Shown piece after piece: positions 44,801 to 54,746 of a stretch of 64,000 nucleotides of DNA (position 1 is its first letter; every line of letters starts with the position of its first letter). The notes below the pieces were generated by a model, which was given only the letters and a program-made list of their open reading frames with translations, did not search any database and was not told the origin of the DNA. The DNA is from Brachionus manjavacas (lineage: Eukaryota > Rotifera > Eurotatoria > Ploima > Brachionidae). Both the position numbers and the translations under genes were made by a program. The stretch is taken from positions 186,001 to 250,000 of the forward strand of contig JAHQIY010000038.1 of the NCBI GenBank assembly GCA_019054805.1, written 5' to 3'.

Positions 44801-47800
44801 TGATGGAATCATACCAAGTAAAATGAATCTGGCTGCATTGTGAATTTTGAAAGAATCGCTTTTCTACTTTATTCAAGCTTTTGTAATATTCCAAGAGTCG
44901 AGTCAAACTTTGCTCGGTTGGCTCAGAACACCAAAGAATTGAAGACTAGAAAAATTTTTTATTTTAAAAAAATTGTACAAAAATTCCAATTTTCTTTTTA
45001 AATTTACTTGTCTAAAAAAGTTGAACTTTTTTATTTGCTCGTCAAAAAGGTTGGGGTTTTCGCGGTAATGGCTCAAAATAAAATTTCGAAAGCCTTCGCC
45101 AAAATTCATGTTACTTGACGTTTCTTTCAAGTTAACATAAATCATTATATCAGCAGTTTTGGTGAGAAACTCATCCAAGCTGTACGTTCTGTTGCTTTTG
45201 GATTTATTGGCGATTAGTGGCGTGTTGAAGCCGGCTGAATGAATCGGCGTTGATGCACTGGAGCAAGACGAAGGAGAAAAAGAAAGTGAATTGTTTATCG
45301 CAGTGGGAATAGAGATTGGTATTAGTTCATTGACAAACAGATCGCTTTGGCTCGACTCGTTGCCATTGTTTGAGTAAATCAGCTGCTTGATTGTCCTCGA
45401 GCCGGGCGAGTTCAGATTGTGCAGTGATGTTGAAGAAAAAGAACTGCATGAAGCTATTGAATCGGCGTGATTGCTCTGGTTGTCGAGTCGGCTGTAGACG
45501 AGTTTCTGTCTATTGAATTGGTATGTGTTGGTGTTTTTCATTTTTACCAAAGTTAAATCACAGTTTATTTCTGCTAATTGGTCTTTGAGATACTTTATGT
45601 TCGACTCGGAAAATGCTATTTCTAGTCTAAGGTTTCGTTCTGTTTGATCATTGCAGCAGACCCTTTGAGAAAATTAAACATTAAATCGGACAAAGCCTGA
45701 TGAAATTAGAGCAACCTTTAGAGAACAGAATTAGATTGAGTTCATAGTCAAGTCTATCATAATGGAAACGCTCTTAATGCTTTTAATAAAACTAAGCTTA
45801 GAAATTATTTTCGGGCTTTTGGGTTAGAATTAAACAACTCGCCGGGATACTACGTCTCCTATGGATTTTTTAGTTTCCAAATTCTGTAAATAAATCATTT
45901 TTTGCTTTTTAATATTTGTTGTTTGTAATAAATTTACAAATTCAAAATTACTCATAATACTCTTCTATCTTTTTTTTTTCTTGTTTTAAGATATTATTAA
46001 CCAAAAGGTCATTGGGAATACCTGAGGATTTGTAAACAAAAAAGCGAGTCTATAAATTCAGTTTATAAATTTTCAGCACAATTAATTAGTCTTCATTTAA
46101 AGAAAAAAAATTAAATTAAATATTCAAGACAAATAATTATATACTAAAAATTATTGAGTTTTTAATCGATGATATCTTACGGGTGTAGAATAAAAAATGG
46201 CACAATAGTTTAGTTTAATTTGCTATAAGAGTGGACAAGACCTTTGCCAATTTTTTTTTAAATCCTAGCTTTAAAATAAATAAAATTATATCATAAAGTT
46301 GAATTTTTGATATGCTGTTACGAAACCATCAAAAAAGATTTCAACAAAGCATTGAAAAAAAAATGTAAAATTTTTTCATATTTTTGATTGATTGGATTCT
46401 TAACCCATTTAATGAAAATATATTCTGGTAAATAAAAGATTCCAAGACCAGCTTCTGTCATTGATGTCGTTGACACTTTAAATTTTTAAAATAAATCTTT
46501 ACTGAGAGTGCATAATAAGTAGTGTTGGTGTCCGTGCAAGCGGACAGCAAACGGGCCAAAATTTTCCTAAACCGTGAACGTGACCGTCTTAACCGTTCCA
46601 ATTTTGGCGGGCGGACATTGGCCCGTTTATTTAAGCGGGCTAATTTTTTAGTCAATGACAGAATCTGGTCTTGGAATCTTTTTTTTACCAGAATATATTT
46701 TCATTAAATGGGTTAAGAATCCAATCAATCAAATATATGAAAAAATTTTACATTTTTTTTTAGATAGAAATTTAATTTGAATTTTTTTTAATTATGAAAA
46801 AAAATATAAAACAATTTCAGTATTAAAATAGCCTAAATGTCTTAAAAAAATTTAATTCTTTTTTAAAAATTCGTTTGATATAAAATTTTACAATTAAATT
46901 AAAAAAGTTCAATTAGATCTTTTCAATTCAGCAAAACTTGAATATTTTTTTTGCTAAAAGAGATTATTTTGTTCTGTAAAATTCTTAATTTTAGGCAAAT
47001 TTGCTTAATGCTTCTAAAGTGAGTGATTTATTTGAAAAAATTTACTCGTAGAACTCCACTATATGAGGCACTTAAAATTGAGTCAGTTGGTCAAATTTAT
47101 TTTAAGCATAAGATGTTTTTGCTGGAACAGTTGGTGAGAAGGCCACTGTGCAAAGAATTATTTTTTTTATAAAGATAAAATCAAGATGAGTTCAACACAA
47201 GAAGTACATCGTTTTGTACCCAGTTAAAAAGGCTAGAAAAATGAATCAATTTTATAGAATTTTCTTTGTCAAACAAATTTTCAATAACCAATTATGTAAA
47301 AACGTATTTGAATGCTTAAGGAAAGATTACAAGATATTTGATAGAGAGAATACTTCTTTATTAAACAGTTATCAAAAGTAGAAGATCTAACTCTTATAAA
47401 TTGCACTGAATACGATTTGGCATTCAGTGTTTTTTTGATTGAATGGTGCCTTGAATGTAGCAACTCTGGACTAACCGACTCGATAAAATACTATTTTTAT
47501 TTAATAGAATATTGTATGTTGAATAATCTTAATTATTTTTTTGTATATAACAAACTGAGTTTTCTAATTAGTTTTAAAATGGATATTTAACTGTCTATTA
47601 ATTTATAAATTAATAAATAATAAAAATTGATACAGTAAAATAAGTCTGCAAAATACTCTACAGTAAACATAAGTATTCTAATCAATTGTGAAATTACTTT
47701 TCAGAGTTTTTGCAGATATATATTCTTGGATTAAGCAAATTTGCTTAAAACTAAGAATTTTACACAACTAAATAATCTCTCTTGGCGAAATCCTGTTTAC

Positions 47801-49548
47801 TTCTTCAAAACTAAATAATCACTTCTAAAATCAATCAGTATTTATTAAAGCTTATTAGACTCTTTTATTGATGACATAAACGAAAAAATAAAAAAAATTA
47901 ATTATTTAAACAAACTTTATTGAAATTATATTAAATCGAAGAATATTTAACTCTTTTTTTTTAAATATATAAGTATTTTTTAAACAGTCTCTTTTTAACA
48001 AGTGATTATTTATAATAATTTTTATTTAAAATTTTACGAAAAAGGACTCATTTTTAGTGATTTTTTTTAAGTTCTCTTTTCGAATAGTTATTAAATGCAA
48101 TGATACCGTTTTATTAAATTAATCCATAAACAGTATTAAAAAATTTATTTTTGAATATAACCAAGTTTCTTTGCATTCGAAGGAACTTGGTTATATTTAC
48201 GGGCCAACGACCGCGAGTAACAGCCCGTCTATTGGACCGGTTAGCTCTGTCCGCATCCAACACTAATAATAAGTAGCTAAACTTTAAAACTCGTAGATAA
48301 AAAACAAAAATTTCTCTTTTCAAAAATTCCGAAGGAGAAAATTGAACTCAATCTATCAATAATTAAAAAATACAAAATGAGAGAAAAATTTTAAAAAAAT
48401 CAAAAAAATTTAAAATTTTTCTTAAACTTTCAATATTGAAAAAATTTTAATAAATATTATACTAAATAGATTTCAATCTTAAAAAAGTTCTAGGAATTTT
48501 TTTCTTAAATATTAACATTAAAAATTTTTTTTATATTTTTCTCAACTTTATGTTAAAATTCTCTTTTTAAATGAAAAAAAATCAAAAAAAAATCATCATA
48601 TATTTTTAGTATCTTTTCCTATTGAAGGAATACCGAATATGTTCCGAATCAAGATTCATAAAAATACCCAACTTTCTAGTGATATTTTTATCTTGCTTTA
48701 TTTCGAATTATCATTTTTTTAACTTTCAGAACCTTTCTTGCCATTTTTACTTTATTCTCTAAATAAAAACGCAACAAACTTTTGCAGAAATAATAGCTCG
48801 GTTTGACTGATCTTAGAACAAGACGACTTCGAGGTGATCTTATTCAACTGTTTAAGATTGTAAACAATATGGAAAGAGTTAATTTTGAAAACGGGATCAA
48901 TTTTAGCCAAAACAAAATACCTGATACCAGAAGATACGACTTGATAAGGGAATTTGTAGAAAACTGTCTTCCAAAATTTAACTTTTTTACTAATAGAGCT
49001 GTGAATGAGTGGAACAAATTGCCAGAAGAAATAATAAATGCAAAGTGTCTTAAAAGTTTCAAGGAAAAGATTGATGGGTGATTGGCGAAGCATATTGTAA
49101 CGACTGCTATAGCTTTTTAAAGCTTCGTTTGGAGAATCTCCAAGTTGCAGTTAATTCTACTTCTACTCCTACTACTACTACTAAATAAAAAGAAAAGTTA
49201 ATGTACCTAAAATTAATAAGAGTTAGGCTCTTTATAGTAAATTCAAAAGCCGGATATTAAATGAAAAATTTTCATTAAAATAAAATGTTATTATCACAAG
49301 GTTTCACTTACTTTAATAAATTAATAGCTCCGTGTTTAATTCGCGATTCTTTATTTATTAGATCATTTATTTCGCTTCGCTTTTGTCTATTAGACTCAAA
49401 TTTCTTTTGATTAATCTACAAATATTTGAATAGAGTAAGCAACTTTAAAGAAAAAAAAAACTAAAAAAAAACGGCGAAATAATCTTACATATTTTTGCTC
49501 AGGCTCTTCATAATCACTGAGAAAACAATTTGCGTCGGATCTGATCAT
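38811..49548 (-). CDS. RHPN: Rhophilin homologue (HR1-BRO1-PDZ), 9 exons
   Basis: Exons: 49548-49489, 49415-49312, 45662-45008, 44945-44439, 42661-42292, 42245-42125, 40142-40060, 40001-39766 and 39704-38811. All phases agree, giving about 1,009 residues. Residues about 21-85 form an HR1 domain (Rho-GTP binding: INKESRIKHGAINLLK, ...FSESNIKYLKDQLAEI). A Ser-rich insert follows (about 95-190), then a BRO1 domain (FGEGFRNFILSHYRENPNLF, LWCSEPTEQSL, YCGGLSHYFAGLALT, AKSHLRES), and a PDZ domain (FGITVKGDSPVRINNV, GIRQGDYIIAIQDCDVRWSK). This order is diagnostic of rhophilin, a Rho effector scaffold. Vertebrate rhophilins are about 670-690 residues; this one has an enlarged Ser-rich segment and a C-terminal tail of about 250 residues. 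An AG lies 8 nt before the ATG. The introns are TE-rich. Confidence 0.88.
40143..42124 (-). other. Rhophilin intron 6
   Basis: 2 kb intron. It carries the HTH part of a Tc1/mariner transposase on the + strand (41276-41640). The rest (40500-41250 and 41640-42120) has no coding signal. Confidence 0.6.
41276..41640 (+). mobile_element. Tc1/mariner-type transposase N-terminus, frameshifted
   Basis: The + strand encodes a helix-turn-helix (SIQNFQAGKSASEIYEIIG, then TIRRWIKDFKDW-stop). After a frameshift comes KKPGRPRSAVTVSNKKKVKR, a GRPR-type linker, and a second HTH (VSKKLKISVGSVVTIRKEN). This is the bipartite paired-like DNA-binding domain of Tc1/mariner transposases. No DDE domain follows, and terminal repeats were not found. 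Confidence 0.7.
42662..44438 (-). other. Rhophilin intron 4
   Basis: 1.8 kb AT-rich intron that contains copy B of the GTAATG...CATTAC element (43455-44072). Nothing else recognised. Confidence 0.6.
43455..44072 (-). mobile_element. GTAATG...CATTAC element, copy B (inverted relative to copy A)
   Basis: Homologous end to end with 25628-26193: the reverse strand starts GTAATGCCGATGGATGGG and runs to CGGGGAACATCTTCATTTC. Compared with copy A it has small indels, including a tandem duplication of GAGGTGCCGAA near 43805-43830. It sits inside a rhophilin intron. Confidence 0.75.
46354..46761. repeat. ~108-bp inverted repeat spanning the left end of the hAT-like element
   Basis: The left arm (about 46354-46465) and right arm (about 46651-46761) are inverted copies with only a few differences (shared GATTGATTGGATTCTTAACC and ATTTAATGAAAATATATTCT). 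The left arm is outside the 46520-48265 element and the right arm inside it. Confidence 0.8.
46906..47790. mobile_element. Third, diverged copy of the GGGGTTGTGAAG MITE, split
   Basis: Shares GATCTTTTCAATTCAG, GGCAAATTTGCTTAATGC and, after an insertion, AGTAAAATAAGTCTGCAAAA with the copies at 20433 and 25589. The terminal GGGGTTGTG itself is lost. Interrupted at about 47013-47632. Confidence 0.65.
47035..47500 (+). mobile_element. LINE C-terminal scrap inside the MITE
   Basis: The + strand reads TPLYEALKIESVGQIYFKHK then MFLLEQLVRRPLCKELF, similar in layout to the thumb region of the 60695-61468 LINE (LQLALNINSVQNQITKQKLD, FYERLCSNELTRKIL). Stops follow. This is the third nesting level. Confidence 0.5.
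48798..49195 (+). mobile_element. CR1/L2-like LINE 3' end
   Basis: The + strand reads GLTDLRTRRLRGDLIQLFKI, NFFTNRAVNEWNKLPEEIIN and SFKEKIDG-stop: the standard CR1/L2 C-terminus. A 3' UTR follows, with a (TAC/ACT)n microsatellite at about 49158-49184. It is 5'-truncated and antisense in rhophilin intron 2. Confidence 0.85.
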
Positions 49549-49795
49549 TTATGAAACTATTTGATTCTAAAATCCAATCTAATTAGATTAGGGATTCTAA
49601 ATCTCTAAATAAACATTGCCAAAAATCCTTTATTCAAATATTTTAAGAACAAAAATTAATATAAAAAGACAGTGAGATAAGAACAAGAAGAAAAAGTGTC
49701 CATTAGCTGTCCCAAATTTTTTATTTAAGGTCAATCGATTTCAGAACTAGAATTTTTTGTTTAGAGAAAATTTTTTTTTTTATTTTCATTAATAT

Positions 49796-52700
49796 CTAAA
49801 GTTCAAATTTTGAAATGAAATCTTTTTTTAAAAAATCCCATTTAAATTTATCAAAATAATTTCTCGTATCAATTATTTCGGATAAAATTTTTTCGCTTGA
49901 TTTACTTTGGCGTGATAATCGAAATTGCTTTGGCCGTGAACAAATTTGCTTCAATTTTTTGACAAGTTGTGTTTGTGTCGAATAAAGGCACTCTTTTGGA
50001 TACAATTCCGGATATACCAGCCTATTTGGCACAAGGGGATATGCTCCAAACATGCATGCTTCAATGCTTAAGAGAAAAAATAAGTCAGGTGCTGTCAAAT
50101 GATTATTTAAAAAAAACAAACACCGAAACGCCAAAAAACTCGTGCAAACTTGTTGAAATGATTAAATCGCTTTGGCTAAGCACTTCAAAGTACTCCAATT
50201 TGCTTGATAGGTAGCCCCATTTGTCAATTTTGGACTCTAATTTTTGTTTTGCTTCATTGAATACATCTTAAATGTGGTCTAGGCTAATTTAAAATTCAAA
50301 ATTTTGATTTAATTCGTACCTGGTACTTGTGCAAACTGTTCGCCTAGTACACTCAGCCGAAAATCTATGCCCATGTCATCAAGTTTAAACAAAGCATTGA
50401 AAAATTCGCTCGGATTCTTATCATGCTCCCAGCGATGCGACCATAGAATTGAAATGGGTCGATCTAAATTAATATTTTTGTTTTGAGAATTTAACACCAA
50501 ATTTTAATAAAAAATAGAGAACAAAATATAAAAAGATACAAATTTTTAATTACTATTTTTTTCTAGGGTCAATCAATTGTTGGATTAACTTTTTTTTTTA
50601 AAGAAAAATTTTATGATAAATGTTGATTTATTGCTCTGATAAATTCAATTGCTGTTTTAGTCGTTTTTTAAGATAAGAAAAATTTTGACAGATAAAATTA
50701 TTAAAAAAAAACAGAATGGAATTTTAAAAGGTATTAGAAGATGAAAAAAATTAATTAGATTATTTTTTTAAAGTATAAAATCGATTTCTTAAATATCACT
50801 TAAATTTTTATTTTCACAATTTTTTTCCAAGCATTAAAGATATACCTTTTGTTTATATTTTTTTTAAGTCATCTAAAAAACTTGCTGTTCTACAGATTTG
50901 ATGATTGACTTAATTAATATTTTTTTTTGAAATAAATAACAAAAAGTCACTTCGAGATTCTCAATGTCTGAATAGCGGGATGTAACAAGTGAATTTCCAA
51001 AATGACTTAACTAAATATTAGAGTCCTTTTTTTATTTTTTTGTTTTTCTGTGACGGGCCAATTCAGATTATAAAATCTCAAAAACTCGAAAGAGCTTTTT
51101 ATTTTAAATAAAAATGATCTGTCAGTGAGTTTGATGAAAAGTTTGAACAAAAATGCTCAGCAAATTGTGCACTAAATTCTGTAAATGACTTTAAAATGTG
51201 ATTTAAAAATAGTTTAAAAAAAAAAAATTTAATTTAAAAGACTGAAATTGAAGATCTTAGTTAATACAAAAAATATATGAAATGTATTTTTTATTAACCC
51301 AGTGAAGTATTAAACTAATCAAGGTATTTGTATTAAAAATTGAGCTAAAACCCATTCAACAAAGAACTATTTGGACTTCATCTTGAATCAAAACCAGTCC
51401 GAATCAAAAAAAGGACACTACTGGTGTTAAAAAGATCCAGAGAAGACCAACAGGTAACATCCCTTAGCCTCAAAAATTTAACAATACAACAATATTTGAA
51501 TTTTATATTTATATTTAAGATTAAACAGTTTAAGGATAGCTGTTTAAATGAAATATGAGGAATAAACTATCACATTTTTGAATTCAACAGATTTTGAAAC
51601 AATGAAAGGTGGTTTGATTTAAATTGTTAAAATTATAGATTTCTATTAAATCATTAATTTTTGAACAACTTCTTAATTAAATCAAGAAATTTATTTCAAA
51701 TAACCCAAAACTCCTGTTTCGATAATAAATGTCAAATTTAGTATCATAACTTCAAGAGTCTACATCTTAAAAAATCTAAAAATATTTTAATCTCTTTTTT
51801 ATGAAAAAAAATCAAAGTTTGTACTGTAGAAAAAAAAATACACTTTTTTATTTGTTCTAAAAACAACCTCTAAACTTGAAAATTCAAATTACCAAAATAA
51901 ATATTGTGTTTTGATACAATTTCTAAATGAATTAAACGACCTGAGGTCAAAAATCGTGAGAATAGCTTTAAAAAATACAAATAGAGTCAATGAATCAAAA
52001 ATCAATTGCAGGTCAATATTTGGTATTCAGATTTTAAATCAAAAATTAATTATTTGCAAAGTTAATTGCGCGTTTAAAATTGTATTTTGCCTAAAATGTT
52101 AGTTTTTAATGTCGCTAGAGCAATAAAACTAAAAAAAGCTGACCAAAATTAATGTTAAATTAAAAATTCATAATAAACTTTTAAATTTTGTGTGATATTT
52201 AATAAATTCTCTAAACATTTACTTGAATATTTTTCCATGTTTAAAGCGTCAATTAGTTGATGCAGAACAGTTTTATTTATGATGGTATCAATAAAACTTT
52301 GATTCAAATTTATTGGAAAGTAAAGGACAAAACACTTTGGTGCCAGTTCCTTTTCCACATTCAGGCGAACTCGGTAATCAGGCATTTGCTTAAGAAATGA
52401 ATTTATGTTTGATAGAAAAGTTGTTCGATTGTAATTCGAATTGAACAAAATTACATCAGCAACAAGACTTAAAATTTGAAATTTGAGTGTAAGATTTTAA
52501 GTGTTAAATTTTTTCCAAAAAAACCTGGTAAGTATTTGATTGTAGCCATACTGGAAGTCTCTTTGTTGTTTGTGTTCGATAGGGTTTTTGTTGCGTGTCG
52601 ATTGATTTTGAATTGGATAGACAAGCTGGTTTTCGTGAAAGTAAACTACCTTTTTTGCGCTTCTCAAATCTTTTCTAAGTGACACAAGTTCGGATAAATT

Positions 52701-54069
52701 CAACACCGAACTTGTGAATATTATCCTTAAATTAAAATAAAACCTTATTGACTTAATTAAACTTTTTTTATATTTATTAAAACATTTGTTTAGCTTTAAA
52801 TGGTTTGTCTGAAAACTCGAATGAATTTATCTAATTCGACAAAAAATATCATATTACTCAAACTAAATTGGGTCATTCTTATCAAATTGAACATTATTTT
52901 TTTTGAATTTTTTCCTCAAAATAGTAAAGAAATGAATTTTTGTCTAAATTGAATTTGATGCAGGCCTAAATTGTCCTAAAATTAATTCGAATCGAATAGG
53001 TTTGAATCATTAGAAGTTTAGCTTTCTTTTTTACTAGTGAGTTAAGGATATAAATAAAATTTGATCAGCTAGTGTGATTAAATTATTAAATTATATGATG
53101 ACATTACTTTAAAAAGTCAGGTTTAAGATAAGACTAATTATTTTGTTATTTTATTTGAAAGAGAAAATAATCTGAATTTGAACTTATTTTTAAAGAAATT
53201 ATGTTCTTTGTTTGACCAAATAAACAGAATAATTGATAATTTAAATATTGTTTTAATACAATTTAAAAAATTGTTTAGAAAATTTGAAATCAATAATATA
53301 ACAAATTTTGTTTTATACCATTTAAGTCTTTGAAACTTTTTTTTTGAATTTTATTTCTGAATTTTAATTTAATAAATGAGATAAATGTATCGCTAAGGTC
53401 CGATAGATAGCGTTCTTTTGAAATGAATTCATGAAATTTTTATATTTTTTAAAAATTTAAAAATGAAATAACTCTGATCAATCCTTAAAATATTTAAATG
53501 ATCATATTCTGAAATCTTAATTAATTTTTTTGAAAAAAAAGCTAAAAAACTTACTAACTTTTTATCTAAGAGACACATATTAATGTGTATGAATTTTTTA
53601 GAAATCTTGTAGAAACTGAAATTTTTCAGCTGATCAAATTTACATGATCAATTTTAGTCTCTTAGATAAAAAAGGCAAATAGTGTTTTGGTACCGCTATA
53701 TTTAATAAAAACTCATCTAAATTAGAAGCGGGTGCAGCCAGTCCAGGTTTTTTAATAAATTATTTGGTAATTAATTTTTTTTGATTTTCAAAACTTTTTT
53801 TAAATTTCAAAACAATTCTCAAGTTAGCAAATGAATAGCCATAAAGAATCATACTTATAATTATGTTCCGTCGGTATGATTTGACTGAAATGCAAAGCCG
53901 AACACCTAGCTCTCCAGTGCCACTTTTTAGCAGACATTGTATATAAATGATAATTTTTTGTAAGTTTCAACTCTTGTTCAATTAGATCGATAAGCTGCTT
54001 ATGACTTCCTCCATAGAAGGCTTCAATGACACATATTTCAGCGCTAGATTTTGAATAATGTGTGTTCAT
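49796..54069 (-). CDS. GTDC1: tRNA-queuosine alpha-mannosyltransferase (QTMAN/GTDC1), 6 exons
   Basis: Exons 54069-53855, 52725-52525, 52467-52223, 50463-50320, 50266-50122 and 50066-49796 join with consistent phases into 406 residues (human GTDC1 is about 458). Family motifs in order: IEAFYGGSHKQLIDLI, YTMSAKKWHWRARCSAL, YFHENQLVYPIQ, DFQYGYNQIL, LFNSNYN, ILWSHRWEHDKNP, HEFFGVSVIEA. The family is a GT-B (GT4-like) enzyme. It is known to add mannose to queuosine in tRNA-Asp from GDP-mannose, in the cytosol. The last intron, 55 nt, joins GGT|GTTTGT to CTTAAG|CATT, restoring GVSVIEA. TTTAG lies 3 nt before the start codon, an acceptor-like site. SPFH gene 677 bp upstream, rhophilin 247 bp downstream. 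Confidence 0.92.
50464..52222 (-). other. QTMAN intron 3
   Basis: 1.76 kb AT-rich intron without recognisable genes or transposons. The + strand frame at 51911-52102 has no support. Confidence 0.55.
52726..53854 (-). other. QTMAN intron 1 with a small foldback
   Basis: 1.1 kb AT-rich intron. At 53556-53675 a short foldback has arms TTTTTATCTAAGAGAC and GTCTCTTAGATAAAAAA. No coding signal. Confidence 0.55.
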
Positions 54070-54109
54070 CTTCTAAATTAACGAACGCAAAATATTTTTT
54101 TGTGAAATT

Positions 54110-54320
54110 CAGTACAAAATGAAAAAAAGAACAGAAAAAAATGCAAAAAAAATTGAATAACTTTTTTTCTAAGGCTTAAATTTAGTTTTGTAAATGCAAA
54201 AAAGTGCTACTTCAAAGTTGCATCAAATATCAAGCATTTGCAGCATTCACAGAATTTATTTAAACTTTTAGAAAAAGAGTTATTTAATTTTTTTAAACTT
54301 TGTTCTGTTCTTTGGTACTG
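54110..54320. mobile_element. Small MITE just upstream of QTMAN
   Basis: About 211 bp with inverted ends: CAGTACAAAATGAAAAAAAG then AACAG on the left, and on the right, in reverse, CAGTACCAAAGAACAGAAC. Inner arms also pair (AATAACTTTTTTTCTAAG and CTTTTAGAAAAAGAGTTATT). Its layout is related to the GGGGTTGTGAAG MITEs (ATAACTTTTTT, TTTAGTTTTGTAAATGC). It starts only 41 bp before the QTMAN start codon, so it may influence the promoter or 5' leader. Confidence 0.6.
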
Positions 54321-54746
54321 AAAATCACGAAACCAGATATTTTTGAAATTTTGAAATTTTTAGCTTGGTCAAGTACTCCCAAAGTTGGTGACAATAGAAT
54401 AAAAATATTTTCGAAATTTATTTTATTCTGAAAATAAAATTTTTTTTATAAAAGGTTAAAAATAATCTATCATTAAAGATCATTAATCTATGTAAGTTTA
54501 AAAATTTAAATTAAAAAAATTGAAAAAGGACAAAAAGTCTGCTTGTTTAAGAATTTTCGCAAATAACCAAACTATAAATCTTTATTGTCTTATTTTATTG
54601 AAATTTGCTGTAAAAATTGTGATTTAGGAGAATACAATAATTTGTAATACCTAATTAATTGAATAATTTTTAATGTCTGCAATTCCTAGTATTTAGAGAA
54701 AAAAAATTGATTCCAAGAGGATTTTTTCTCAAAAATCTATTCCAAT

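Larger units (their letters stand above)
46520..48265. mobile_element. hAT-like element with 8-bp target duplication, containing nested TEs
   Basis: Ends TAGTGTTGG and CCAACACTA, flanked by the exact 8-bp repeat ATAATAAG (46512-46519 and 48266-48273). The left end (GTGCAAGCGGACAGCAAACG) is homologous to the 20704-21188 element. The interior holds a diverged GGGGTTGTGAAG-family MITE (about 46906-47012 plus 47633-47790), itself split by a piece of LINE. No hAT transposase is visible, so it is non-autonomous. Confidence 0.8.
45663..49311 (-). other. Rhophilin intron 2, TE-rich
   Basis: 3.6 kb intron that contains an inverted repeat (46354-46761), a hAT-like element with target duplication (46520-48265) and a CR1/L2 LINE tail (48798-49195). 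It separates the two halves of the HR1 domain. Confidence 0.7.
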
